A stretch of DNA of 64,000 nt, taken from Oscillospiraceae bacterium (lineage in GTDB: Bacteria; Bacillota_A; Clostridia; Oscillospirales; WRJC01). How positions within the stretch are numbered: position 1 is the stretch's first letter; every line of letters starts with the position of its first letter. Shown one piece after another: positions 8,443 to 16,317 of this stretch. Below the pieces are notes generated by a model. The model was not told where the DNA came from and did not search any database. It saw only the letters and a program-made list of their open reading frames with translations. The position numbers were made by a program, and so were the translations under genes. The DNA is taken from NCBI GenBank assembly GCA_009782405.1, contig WRJC01000004.1, positions 54,643-118,642 of the forward strand, in the 5' to 3' direction.

Positions 8443-9897
8443 TTAATCTATATACGCGTCATAGTTTTCGATTATTTTGTCCAGCGCATTTTGCAGCGCC
8501 GTTTCGTTTTTTTCCATGTACGACATGACGTCGGCGCTTTTTCTTTGATACAATTCGGCAAGTATGTTCACATACGGGTTGAGCGTGTAATAATTCGGAG
8601 CCATGTCGTATATCATATTGTCATATATCAAATCCAGCATTTCTATGGATTCCTCATCGCGCGTGAATTTTATGCTCAGTTGCTGTTCTTTGAAAATCGG
8701 AAGAATCGTACGGTAACTTTCAGCGGAAAGCGCCTCAAATATTATGCCGCTCATTTCCGGGTCGGAAACATTCTGCGGCACGGCAAAAAATCCTCCCCAT
8801 GATATTCCCGGGTAATTTTCCTGTTCTTTGTCGAGTTTCGGGAGCGGGACAATGCCGTAATCGACATCGCTGCCTCGCAGATAAGACATTTCCGCAAGAT
8901 GCAGCCCTATGGCGAATACCCTTCCGCTGCCCATCGATATCGGGAAATCAATTTCATTGTTGGAATCAAACATAAAAGTGACGTTTTTTTGAAGGAACAG
9001 ATTTACCATTTTTTCGGCAATCCTCGACAGATGTTCGTAGTTTTTGTTCAACTGCGGGACATCGTTTTCGTCTTTCACCAAAATCGTATGGTTCCCCGCG
9101 TACAAATAGCTTTTCAGCATCCACGAGTTTTGCGTGGTGAAGCCGTATTGGTCGTTTTTGTCGAATATCCCGTCTCCGTTCAAGTCTTTTGAAATCCCCG
9201 AACATATTTCGTAAAATTTGTCCATCGTCCAATCTCCCCGCCTGACGAGTTCATATGGGCTTTCCATAGCATTGTCTTGAACCATCTGTTTGTTGAAGCA
9301 AGTGGCAGATGAATAAGGGAGCTCGATTGCGCTCGGGCACAAAAGCAGCACGTTTTTGACTGTCATCGATTCCATGAGGTTTTTGTTCCACCACGGATTT
9401 CCAAAATCAGGGTAAGGCAATTTTTTCAAATCCATCAGAATCCCCGCCGAAACCACCTGCGCTATGCTGCTTGCGTGGACGTGCGTCAAATCGTATCTGA
9501 CATCGTCAGTCGCGATGCTCTTGCTCAAATAATCGTAAGTTTTTCCGGCATCTCCCAAATACACGAGATTTATTTCAATGTCATACCTTTCCTCTATCGC
9601 CTTGAAGCGGTTGTATTTCGCATCGTTTATCGCTTCGCCGGTGATCTCTTCGGCGATTATGTCGCGGCGCGTAAAAAATTCGTCGCACATGAACAGGCAA
9701 AATTCCCTGCCGCCATAATCCGCGACGGGGATTTCATCCATGCTGTCTACTGCCTCGCCGTTTTGGGCGGCGTTTCCCTCTTTTGTTTTGTCCGCACCCT
9801 CCGAAAATTCCTTTGAATCCCCCTCTTCTTTTGCGCACGAGGCAAAAAACGCGCATCCAAGCAAAATTACAAGCGCCAATGAAAATATTTTTTTCAT
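8443..9897 (-). CDS. Extracellular solute-binding lipoprotein, copy 2
   Basis: 484 aa from ATG 9897; the GGAGGTGACAACC just upstream fixes this start over an in-frame GTG at 9906. Lipoprotein signal MKKIFSLALVILLGCAFF followed by lipobox FASC, then an acidic linker. It shares with the other three copies GDWTMDKF, DLNGDGIFDKNDQYGF and TRDEESIEMLDLIYD. First gene of the operon that continues with nitrilase, glycyl radical enzyme, URO-D-like, heparinase-like and a further binding protein. No permease or ATPase is adjacent. Confidence 0.85.
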   Translation of the reverse strand: MKKIFSLALVILLGCAFFASCAKEEGDSKEFSEGADKTKEGNAAQNGEAVDSMDEIPVADYGGREFCLFMCDEFFTRRDIIAEEITGEAINDAKYNRFKAIEERYDIEINLVYLGDAGKTYDYLSKSIATDDVRYDLTHVHASSIAQVVSAGILMDLKKLPYPDFGNPWWNKNLMESMTVKNVLLLCPSAIELPYSSATCFNKQMVQDNAMESPYELVRRGDWTMDKFYEICSGISKDLNGDGIFDKNDQYGFTTQNSWMLKSYLYAGNHTILVKDENDVPQLNKNYEHLSRIAEKMVNLFLQKNVTFMFDSNNEIDFPISMGSGRVFAIGLHLAEMSYLRGSDVDYGIVPLPKLDKEQENYPGISWGGFFAVPQNVSDPEMSGIIFEALSAESYRTILPIFKEQQLSIKFTRDEESIEMLDLIYDNMIYDMAPNYYTLNPYVNILAELYQRKSADVMSYMEKNETALQNALDKIIENYDAYID

Positions 9898-9927
9898 GGT
9901 TGTCACCTCCGAAATGTTTTCCTTTAC

Positions 9928-9956
9928 ATATTATTGCACCCGAGCCGTTAAATCAA
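9928..9956 (-). promoter_or_regulatory. Promoter of the ca. 9.5-kb lyase / glycyl-radical operon
   Basis: On the minus strand TTGATT (9951-9956) and TAATAT (9928-9933) with a 17-bp spacer, about 30 bp upstream of the first start codon. Downstream genes to 360 are separated by only 17-53 bp with no obvious terminator, so this is the likely operon promoter. Confidence 0.6.
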
Positions 9957-10061
9957 GGGCAAAATTGTAAATATTTTAAAATTGCAATAAAATGTTAACA
10001 TATACCGCCTATAATCATTATCTGGGCGAAATGGAAATGATATGGAGGTGGAACGCGCAAA

Positions 10062-11006
10062 ATGGCGATATTTTTGGCGGTCGTGCTGTTTATTGCGGGC
10101 ACAGCCCTGATTATAAAAGGCGGCGAAATATTCGTCGATGCCGCCAGCTGGATATCCGACGTGACAGGCATTTCAAAAGTGGTGATAGGCGCCACACTCG
10201 TCAGCTTCGCCACTACGTCGCCGGAATATTTCGTTTCCCTGATCGCAAATATAAAAGGGCATAACGAATTGTCGATTGGCAACGCCGTCGGTTCTGTGAG
10301 TGCAAACATCGGAATCGCATTCGCTTTGCTCGCCATTTTTACGCCCGGGAAAATAACGGACAGGCTCTTTGGCGCAAAGGGCGCAATTATGCTTGCATCT
10401 GCGGCGGCGCTGCTGGTTTTATGCATGGACGGCAGACTTTCCGCAATTGAAGGAGCCGTTCTTTTGCTTTTTTTTGCCGTCTCGATTTTTGTAAACATCC
10501 GCTATTCAAAAGAAGGCGAAGAGGACAAAAAGCGAAAACAGGCCGATGCCCGCGAAATCGCGGCAAATACGGCAAAATTCATATTCGGGGCCGCCGCCGT
10601 GGTTTTCGGATCCAATTTAATTGTCGACAATGCGCAATTGATCGCCGCAGCTTTGGGGGTTTCGGAGTCGGTCATCGGCCTCACGGTCGTCGCCGTCGGG
10701 ACTTCCCTGCCGGAAATCGCGACATCGGCCGCGGCTGCCATCAAAAAGCAAACCGCGCTGTCGATCGGAAACATCATCGGGGCGAATATCCTCGACGTCA
10801 CCCTCATCCTCTCGACGGGCGCATTTGTTTCCGGCGGGAATTTGACGGTTTCGCAAAAAACGGCGGACACGGATATGCCCGCCGCTTTGATATTGATGGC
10901 ATTGGCCGTGCTGCCTTCGGCGATCGGGAAAAAAATATATCGCTGGCAGGGAATCGCGGCTGCGGGCATTTATGCGGCGTATCTCGCCTATGTCGTCTTT
11001 TTCTAA
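10062..11006 (+). CDS. Calcium/sodium antiporter, YrbG-like (CaCA superfamily)
   Basis: 314 aa integral membrane protein of about ten helices, built from two homologous halves. The two alpha-repeat signatures are visible: GNAVGSVSANIG in the first half (with TTSPEYFVSL before it) and GNIIGANILDV in the second (with TSLPEIATS before it); the acidic residues in these motifs bind the cation. A cytoplasmic charged loop (SKEGEEDKKRKQADAR) separates the halves. It exchanges Ca2+ or a similar cation for Na+ or K+. The ATG follows TGGAGGTGG. It stands alone, convergent with the oxidoreductase gene. Confidence 0.9.
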   Translation: MAIFLAVVLFIAGTALIIKGGEIFVDAASWISDVTGISKVVIGATLVSFATTSPEYFVSLIANIKGHNELSIGNAVGSVSANIGIAFALLAIFTPGKITDRLFGAKGAIMLASAAALLVLCMDGRLSAIEGAVLLLFFAVSIFVNIRYSKEGEEDKKRKQADAREIAANTAKFIFGAAAVVFGSNLIVDNAQLIAAALGVSESVIGLTVVAVGTSLPEIATSAAAAIKKQTALSIGNIIGANILDVTLILSTGAFVSGGNLTVSQKTADTDMPAALILMALAVLPSAIGKKIYRWQGIAAAGIYAAYLAYVVFF

Positions 11007-11031
11007 AAAAAGCGGAGTTTGCCCTTTTTGC

Positions 11032-12012
11032 CTAAAATTTCAGCGAACTCTCCCGATTTTTCAAGGCTTCGCATACCGCCACGCTCGAAACTGCGGTGTC
11101 CGCCCCGTTGCCGGGGTCTTTTTTGCTTTTAAGGCAATCGTAAAAATGTTTGTGCTCGTTATAGAAACCCTGGGAGATATATGGCTCGGTTTGGGGGCAT
11201 ACCTCGTCTTTGCCAAAAAAGCGGTATTTTCCGTCCGCGTTTTGATATTCGACTCCGCCGCTGTTTTTTTCCATTTGCCCCGTTCCCATGGGGATCGATG
11301 CGCGGTATACCCCCCCGCCCGCATGGATTTCGCAGCCCTCGGATAGCTCCCCGGTGGACACGAGTATTTCAGCCGTTGCGAAAACCCCGTTTGCAAATTC
11401 GAAGAATATATGGTAATTGGCCACTTTTTTGCCCAAATGCGGCATTTCCCGGTATTTTATCGCGACATTTTCAAAATCTCCGCCGGCCAAAAATTTCACC
11501 GCGTCGATTGCGTGGATGGCGGTGTCCTCGAAATTTTCCTCGTGGCGCCTTATGCGGTGAAACTTGTAGTTTACGTATTTTATTTCATCTGCGTCCCCGT
11601 TTTGGGCGAGCAGCTCCCGCAGCTTCAGGTATGCCGGGGCGAACCGCCGGTTGAAAGCCACCATATGGGCTTTCCCGCTTTTTTGCGCCGCTTCGAATAT
11701 CGCTTTTGTTTCTTTCGCGGTTTTTCCCGGAGGCTTTTCAAGCAGCACCGGATAGTTTCGCAGTATGTCGCTTGAAACTTCCGCCACCGCATTTTCGGAG
11801 ACGAGGCAGACGATCGCGTCGGGGTTTGTCTTTTCCAGCATTTCGCCGTAGTCGGAAAAATACAAGGGTATGCCATATTTTTCGCCCAGGGATTTCGCGT
11901 TTTCGATTTTTATGTCCGCGCAGGACACCACGTCGAGCCCGCCGTATTTTTTTATGCAGGGCATATGCACGCCATGCGCCATCCCGCCGCAGCCCACAAT
12001 GGATATTTTCAT
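11032..12012 (-). CDS. Gfo/Idh/MocA family NAD(P)-dependent oxidoreductase
   Basis: 326 aa. The N-terminal Rossmann fold starts MKISIVGCGGMAHGVH (G-x-G-x-x-A/G); the family signature EKPPGKTAKE follows at about residue 92, with the conserved Lys. The C-terminal half is the alpha/beta sugar-binding domain. Members oxidise or epimerise sugars, inositols and sugar acids. It is 13 bp downstream of a nitrilase-family gene and shares its promoter, so the two probably act on one imported amide-bearing sugar or amino sugar (inference). Confidence 0.88.
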   Translation of the reverse strand: MKISIVGCGGMAHGVHMPCIKKYGGLDVVSCADIKIENAKSLGEKYGIPLYFSDYGEMLEKTNPDAIVCLVSENAVAEVSSDILRNYPVLLEKPPGKTAKETKAIFEAAQKSGKAHMVAFNRRFAPAYLKLRELLAQNGDADEIKYVNYKFHRIRRHEENFEDTAIHAIDAVKFLAGGDFENVAIKYREMPHLGKKVANYHIFFEFANGVFATAEILVSTGELSEGCEIHAGGGVYRASIPMGTGQMEKNSGGVEYQNADGKYRFFGKDEVCPQTEPYISQGFYNEHKHFYDCLKSKKDPGNGADTAVSSVAVCEALKNRESSLKF

Positions 12013-12024
12013 AAACTTTCCCTC

Positions 12025-12927
12025 TTAATTTTTGAACCCAAAACCCCTCATTTTGTCTATTTCGGCAAGGCTGCGGTTTTTGTATGCCGCGAGCTCCTCC
12101 ATTCCGTATTTTGCCGCGATTTCGCGCGCGCTGATTTTTGGCGCGATGGATTTCAGCGTGAACCACGATTCGCGCTCAAGCCATACATCGGACTCTATTT
12201 TGCCCGCATAATCTTTCAGCAGTTTCGCCCTTTTGTCCCAGTTGTAATTTTCATGGAATATGCAGCGGTCCAAATCGAGCGTCAAACGGTTTACGAGCGG
12301 TTCGCCGCGCGGCTTTTTTTGATAATATATTTCCTGTCCCGTTATGTCATAGACGATGCAGTCCGAATTCAGCGTGGATGTCACGATCATGTAATTGTAG
12401 TTTATCGCGTGCGCCTGAAGGCTCATGCCCGCGCTGTATGCGCTCGACCACAAAACGGCTTCCGCCCCGCCGAGCGAAAGCCTGCGAAACACTTCCGGAA
12501 AATTCGCGTCAAAACAGATCGCCAGCCCGATTTTGCCGAAATCCGTTTCGAAAACCGGGGCGTCGCGCCCGATTGCGCAAGGGGGGTCAAGCTCAAACTC
12601 GCTCCAAAAAGGGTAAACTTTGTCGTATATTCCGCATATCTCACCTTTTCGCCCGATGAGCATGGAAGAATTCACTCTTTCGGCCGTTTCGCTTTTGCGG
12701 TATATTGGAAAAACGATGTACACCCCGTATTTGGCGGCGATCTCCGAAATGCGCCCGACCGCGCGGTTTTCGGGCACCTCCACGTCGTTTCCCGTGCAGG
12801 CCTCCGGCAGCAAAATCAAATCGCAGCCATGCTTTCCCTCTTCGTCCAAAATGCCGATAAATTCGTCGAGCGGGCGCTGTGTGAAGCTTATGCTCGTTAT
12901 CCGCGCTTTTTTTCCTGTTTCGTCCAT
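12025..12927 (-). CDS. Carbon-nitrogen hydrolase (nitrilase superfamily)
   Basis: 300 aa single-domain nitrilase-fold amidohydrolase. Triad: Glu in LILLPEACTG, Lys in IYDKVYPFW, Cys in LAICFDANFPE. It lacks the N-terminal extension of the paralogue at 7067-8422 and is only distantly similar to it. ATG at 12927 is preceded by GGAGGTAAAATGC. First gene of a two-gene operon with the Gfo/Idh/MocA oxidoreductase. Substrate unknown. Confidence 0.87.
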   Translation of the reverse strand: MDETGKKARITSISFTQRPLDEFIGILDEEGKHGCDLILLPEACTGNDVEVPENRAVGRISEIAAKYGVYIVFPIYRKSETAERVNSSMLIGRKGEICGIYDKVYPFWSEFELDPPCAIGRDAPVFETDFGKIGLAICFDANFPEVFRRLSLGGAEAVLWSSAYSAGMSLQAHAINYNYMIVTSTLNSDCIVYDITGQEIYYQKKPRGEPLVNRLTLDLDRCIFHENYNWDKRAKLLKDYAGKIESDVWLERESWFTLKSIAPKISAREIAAKYGMEELAAYKNRSLAEIDKMRGFGFKN

Positions 12928-12961
12928 GCATTTTACCTCCGTTAATTAAAGTTTGGTTTGA

Positions 12962-12977
12962 ATGACAACGTTTGCAA
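12962..12977 (-). promoter_or_regulatory. cre-like operator (CcpA or LacI-type)
   Basis: The minus-strand 16-mer TTGCAAACGTTGTCAT matches the catabolite-responsive element consensus WTGNAARCGNWWWCAW at 15 of 16 positions. It covers the expected transcription start just downstream of the -10 box, a classical repressing position. A LacI-type specific regulator could use the same kind of site. Confidence 0.6.
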
Positions 12978-12981
12978 AGCC

Positions 12982-13010
12982 ATTATATATCATATTTCGT
13001 TTTCAGTCAA
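12982..13010 (-). promoter_or_regulatory. Sigma-A promoter of the nitrilase/oxidoreductase operon
   Basis: Minus strand TTGACT (13005-13010), 17-bp spacer, TATAAT (12982-12987). Strong match; starts transcription near 12975, inside the cre-like site. Confidence 0.8.
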
Positions 13011-13054
13011 GCTTTTTGTCAATCAGGTTTCTTCGGCGTGGCCTGCGGCTGTCG

Positions 13055-14539
13055 CTATTTTTGCGACAATTCTTCGTATTTGCCGTATATGCCGTCGAAA
13101 TGAGCCCGCCACATATCATAATTGCTCTCGTAGTGCGCGGCAAAGCTCTTGCTGTTGCCCATAAGCGTCTGAAAGCAGCCCGTTATCGCCTCCCCGGGAT
13201 TTCTGTACATATACCCGAAATCGAACACGCGCCCGTCCAAGATTATCTGTATCATGCGTATGGATTCTTCGTCCCTCGCGAACTTTGTGTTCAATGTGCT
13301 GTCAAAATAGGCGGGCAGGACCGTCCGCCTCGATTCGGCGGACAGCGCCTCCGCCACGCTCCCCGCCATTTCAAGGTCTTCGCTGTACATGGGCAGCGCG
13401 AGCGCGCTCCCCCTCCCATCGGTGAAGGTATGGTACTGCTTCTGGTTTGCGTCCCATTTCGGAAAGGGTATGATGCCGTAATCCGATTCGGAATTTCTCA
13501 TTTCCGGCATTTTCATCAGCCATGTGGCTTCGATGAAAATTCGGTCCGAATCCCAGGATATGGGATTGTGGATCCCGAGATCGATTTCGGCCGAATCCTT
13601 TTTGTATATGGTTTTGGAATTGAACAATTCCCTCATCGTTTCGAGATACTTTGCGGGTTTTCCGTCCTTGTCGAGGGTTATTTCCGGATACCCGTTTTCA
13701 TTTTGCTCGATTGCCTGGATGCCTATTCCGTATGCGAGCGCCGTGCTGTGCCACACATCGCTCGCCGCATAGCCGTATCTGTCGTCCACGCCCATTTTTC
13801 CGTCGCCGCTCAAGTCCAAAGTCACGGACCTTATTATTTCGCAGAATTTGTCAAAAGTCCAGTTCCCCGAATCCACGAGATCGTATATGCTTTCAATGCC
13901 GAGGCTCTGTTGGAGATTTTTGTTGTAAACCATCATAAAAGTGTGTATGATCGAGGGAAACACGAAATCGCTCACCATGAACGGAAGGTACCCGTTTATG
14001 TCGAGCAGTTTTTTTATGTTTTGGTTCCACCACGGCTTTTCCAGGTCTATGCTCGCGACATTGTTCCAATTTACCGTATAGTCGTTTAAAAGCATTGTCT
14101 GGGCGTATTGCGCCGGGTGAATGGCAAACAAATCGTATTGCCTGTCATCGGATAGGATCGAACTGGTTATACGGCCGCTCAAATCGCCGTCTTTAAGTAT
14201 GGTGAAATTCAATTTGAGGCTGAAGCGCTCCTCCACCGCGATATTGCGCTTGTACATAGAGTCGTTCAAGCTTTCGCCGATTTCGGATTCCGCCCAATAA
14301 TACGACAACCCTATTCCATCTGTCGTGCCGTATGCTATTATATTGAAATCCTTTCCGCCCAAATTGTATTCGGGCAGATAATCGGTATTGCAGGGGTCCG
14401 CGTTTTCGTCGGGGGCTTCCTTTGTTTTTTCGGTCGGGCCGGAATCATTGTCGCCATCTTCCGTTTTGCCCGAACAGCCAAGAAAAACAAATATTATCGC
14501 AAAACAAACAAGCAATGCAGTGATCTTTAAAATTTTCAT
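13055..14539 (-). CDS. Extracellular solute-binding lipoprotein, copy 3
   Basis: 494 aa from the ATG at 14539, behind AAAGGAGGC. Lipoprotein signal MKILKITALLVCFAIIFVF with lipobox LGC, then an acidic linker rich in Asp, Glu and Pro. Shared motifs: SGNWTFDKF, DLSGDGKMGVDDRYGY, ARDEESIRMIQ. It is divergent from the aldo/keto reductase gene, and both control regions carry a TATACCGGT-type palindrome, so it is probably part of that regulon and binds the sugar that cluster handles. No permease or ATPase nearby. Confidence 0.85.
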   Translation of the reverse strand: MKILKITALLVCFAIIFVFLGCSGKTEDGDNDSGPTEKTKEAPDENADPCNTDYLPEYNLGGKDFNIIAYGTTDGIGLSYYWAESEIGESLNDSMYKRNIAVEERFSLKLNFTILKDGDLSGRITSSILSDDRQYDLFAIHPAQYAQTMLLNDYTVNWNNVASIDLEKPWWNQNIKKLLDINGYLPFMVSDFVFPSIIHTFMMVYNKNLQQSLGIESIYDLVDSGNWTFDKFCEIIRSVTLDLSGDGKMGVDDRYGYAASDVWHSTALAYGIGIQAIEQNENGYPEITLDKDGKPAKYLETMRELFNSKTIYKKDSAEIDLGIHNPISWDSDRIFIEATWLMKMPEMRNSESDYGIIPFPKWDANQKQYHTFTDGRGSALALPMYSEDLEMAGSVAEALSAESRRTVLPAYFDSTLNTKFARDEESIRMIQIILDGRVFDFGYMYRNPGEAITGCFQTLMGNSKSFAAHYESNYDMWRAHFDGIYGKYEELSQK

Positions 14540-14566
14540 AATTATTTGCCTCCTTTGCAAAACCGC

Positions 14567-14578
14567 TATACCGGTATA
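14567..14578. promoter_or_regulatory. Operator palindrome TATACCGGTATA
   Basis: A perfect 12-bp palindrome between the promoter and start codon of solute-binding gene copy 3. It shares its core ACCGGT with the larger palindrome at 14724-14744. Probable site of the tandem-GntR regulator encoded at 16310-17608 (inference from proximity). Confidence 0.55.
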
Positions 14579-14602
14579 AATATTTTTTATTCTTTATTTG
14601 AA

Positions 14603-14608
14603 ATTATA
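14603..14608 (-). promoter_or_regulatory. Extended -10 promoter of solute-binding gene copy 3
   Basis: Minus strand TGGTATAAT: a perfect TATAAT with the TGn extension and no convincing -35 box. The predicted start lies about 20 bp before the TATACCGGTATA palindrome, so a bound repressor would block the elongating polymerase. Confidence 0.5.
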
Positions 14609-14661
14609 CCACATCGCTTTCTCGCACATTTGAATTTTTTGTGAATTTTGTCGCGTGATTG

Positions 14662-14690
14662 TTTACTTTTTTCGCCCGATATGATATAAT
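14662..14690 (+). promoter_or_regulatory. Sigma-A promoter of the aldo/keto reductase cluster
   Basis: TTTACT (14662-14667), 17-bp spacer, TATAAT (14685-14690). It drives the plus-strand aldo/keto reductase - mutarotase - regulator genes; the inverted-repeat operator lies about 30-45 bp downstream of the predicted start site. Confidence 0.75.
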
Positions 14691-14723
14691 CATTTCAAAT
14701 CTTGCGCAATTCACAATATATAC

Positions 14724-14744
14724 TATACCGGTCCAACCGGTATA
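14724..14744. promoter_or_regulatory. Operator inverted repeat TATACCGGT-CCA-ACCGGTATA
   Basis: Perfect 9-bp arms separated by 3 bp, placed between the promoter and the ribosome binding site of the aldo/keto reductase gene. With the related palindrome at 14567-14578 it brackets the divergent intergenic region. The natural candidate ligand is the GntR-type regulator at the end of this cluster. Confidence 0.65.
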
Positions 14745-14761
14745 TATCGGAGAGTGTTTTT

Positions 14762-15811
14762 ATGAAAACAAGAAAAATCGGCGGCGAACTCGAAATAAGC
14801 CGCATGGGGGTCGGCTGCTGGGCGTTTGGCGGCGGCGAATACTGGGGCGAACAAAGCCAAAAAGACGTCGAAAGGGTCGTCGGGGCCGCATTGGACCGGG
14901 GCGTGAATTTTTTCGACACTGCGCGGATGTACAACGACGGCGAGAGCGAAAAGTCGCTCGGTTCGGCATTGCAGGGCAAAAGGCGCGAAGCCGTCGTCTG
15001 CTCGAAAGTTTCGCCAGCGAAGGCGTACCGCAAAACGCTGAAAGAAGAATGCGAAGCCTCGCTGGGCAACCTCAAAACGGACTATATCGACCTCTACATG
15101 ATGCATTGGCCCATAAATCCCTTCGGGATCAAGCATTTCACCAAAGACCCGGAAATCATCGCGAATCCCCCGTCGCCGGAAGAAGCATTCCTGGCACTTT
15201 CGGATTTGAAAAAAGAAGGCAAAATCCGCGAAATCGGGGTGAGCAACTACGGGGTGTCGCAAATGAAAGAAGCGCTGTCTTTGTGCCCCGGCATAGCCGC
15301 GAACGAAATGCCGTACAACATCATTTCGCGCGCGATAGAAGCGGAAATCATGCCTTTCTGCAATGAAAACAAAGTTGCGCTTGTCACTTCGATGGCTTTG
15401 ATGCAGGGAATTTTGACCGGAAGGTACGCAAAAATCGAAGACATACCGCCCCATCAGGCGCATTCGCGCCATTTCAGAAACGAGCGCGGCCGGGGCACGT
15501 CGCGGCATTTTGAAGAAGGCGCCGAAAACGAAGTCATGGATATTTTAAATGCGCTTTCCGAAATTTCGGCGAAGCTCAAAATTTCGATCGCGCAGCTGTC
15601 GATCGCATGGGTGACGGCAAACGATTCTGTCGGCTGCGCGCTGCTTGGCTCCCGAAACGTCGCGGAGCTCGCTGAAAACATATCCGCGCTGGATATTGTC
15701 CTGCCAAATGAAATAATCGCGCAAATCAACGAAACGAGCCTGCCCGTTTTGAAAAAACTCGGAAACAACGCCGACTATTACGAAAACTCAAAAAACAGCA
15801 GAATATATTAA
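14762..15811 (+). CDS. Aldo/keto reductase
   Basis: 349 aa from the ATG at 14762 behind GGAGAG. (beta/alpha)8 NAD(P)H oxidoreductase. The catalytic tetrad is present: Asp and Tyr in FFDTARMYNDGESEK, Lys in VVCSKVSP, His in LYMMHWP. The cofactor end shows GCALLGSRNVAELAEN. The opening TRKIGGELEISRMGVGCW is typical of the sugar-related AKR families (L-fucose dehydrogenase and YajO/YghZ-like). Followed by a fucose-mutarotase-like gene and a sugar-type regulator, it may oxidise a pyranose such as L-fucose or a related sugar to the lactone (inference). Confidence 0.88.
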   Translation: MKTRKIGGELEISRMGVGCWAFGGGEYWGEQSQKDVERVVGAALDRGVNFFDTARMYNDGESEKSLGSALQGKRREAVVCSKVSPAKAYRKTLKEECEASLGNLKTDYIDLYMMHWPINPFGIKHFTKDPEIIANPPSPEEAFLALSDLKKEGKIREIGVSNYGVSQMKEALSLCPGIAANEMPYNIISRAIEAEIMPFCNENKVALVTSMALMQGILTGRYAKIEDIPPHQAHSRHFRNERGRGTSRHFEEGAENEVMDILNALSEISAKLKISIAQLSIAWVTANDSVGCALLGSRNVAELAENISALDIVLPNEIIAQINETSLPVLKKLGNNADYYENSKNSRIY

Positions 15812-15819
15812 ATGAACCA

Positions 15820-15838
15820 ATGTGAACGAAGTTCACAT
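15820..15838. promoter_or_regulatory. Inverted repeat ATGTGAAC-GAA-GTTCACAT
   Basis: Perfect 8-bp arms with a 3-bp spacer in the 89-bp gap between the aldo/keto reductase and mutarotase genes. It has no U-tract, so it is not a clear terminator. It could be an operator or a processing hairpin. Confidence 0.4.
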
Positions 15839-15900
15839 GCCGTTCATTCGCATACTTGCATCAATAATGAAACAAATACAACACAAGGAAGGAAACAAAT

Positions 15901-16317
15901 ATGCTGAAAAACATACCAAAATCGTTCACGCCCGAACTGCTCAAACTGCTGATGGAAATGGGACATGGCGAGGAAGTCCTGATCGCCGACGGCAATTTCC
16001 CGCAAAAATCCATGAATTGCCAAACCGAAGCCATATATGTGCCGGTTTGCGACATTTCGGGGCTTCTTGGCGATATTTTGAACTTTTTCCCGCTCGACCG
16101 GGCGGTCGAATTCGCTGCATGCGCTATGGAAAGCGTCAAAGAAGGGCAGAGATACGGGCAATATTCGAAACTGATCGAAGATAACGGTTCGAAGCTTTTG
16201 CTCGTGGAGCGTTTCAAGTTTTACGAATGCGCCAAAAATGCCGTCGGCATAATCGTCACGGCCGACACGACGAAAGGCGGCAACATTTTGATCAAAAAAG
16301 GCGTCGTAAATGCTTGA
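15901..16317 (+). CDS. RbsD/FucU family sugar mutarotase (L-fucose mutarotase-like)
   Basis: 138 aa, the usual length. It interconverts alpha and beta anomers of a pyranose. The diagnostic MGHGEEVLIADGNFP matches the FucU signature (GHGDEIVxADANFP), with His as the catalytic-pocket residue; RbsD proteins differ here. The C-terminal YECAKNAVGIIVTAD region is also FucU-like. The gene follows AAGGAAGGAAAC and overlaps the regulator gene by 8 bp, indicating translational coupling. Fucose specificity is likely but not certain. Confidence 0.85.
   Translation: MLKNIPKSFTPELLKLLMEMGHGEEVLIADGNFPQKSMNCQTEAIYVPVCDISGLLGDILNFFPLDRAVEFAACAMESVKEGQRYGQYSKLIEDNGSKLLLVERFKFYECAKNAVGIIVTADTTKGGNILIKKGVVNA

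Noticed and set aside
11965..12945. 326-codon plus-strand frame opposite the nitrilase gene
   Set aside because: Antisense to a gene with a complete Glu-Lys-Cys triad; no start signal.
15820..15838. CRP-type site (TGTGA ... TCACA)
   Set aside because: The half-sites are seven bases apart instead of six and CRP is not typical of Clostridia, so it is listed only as an inverted repeat.
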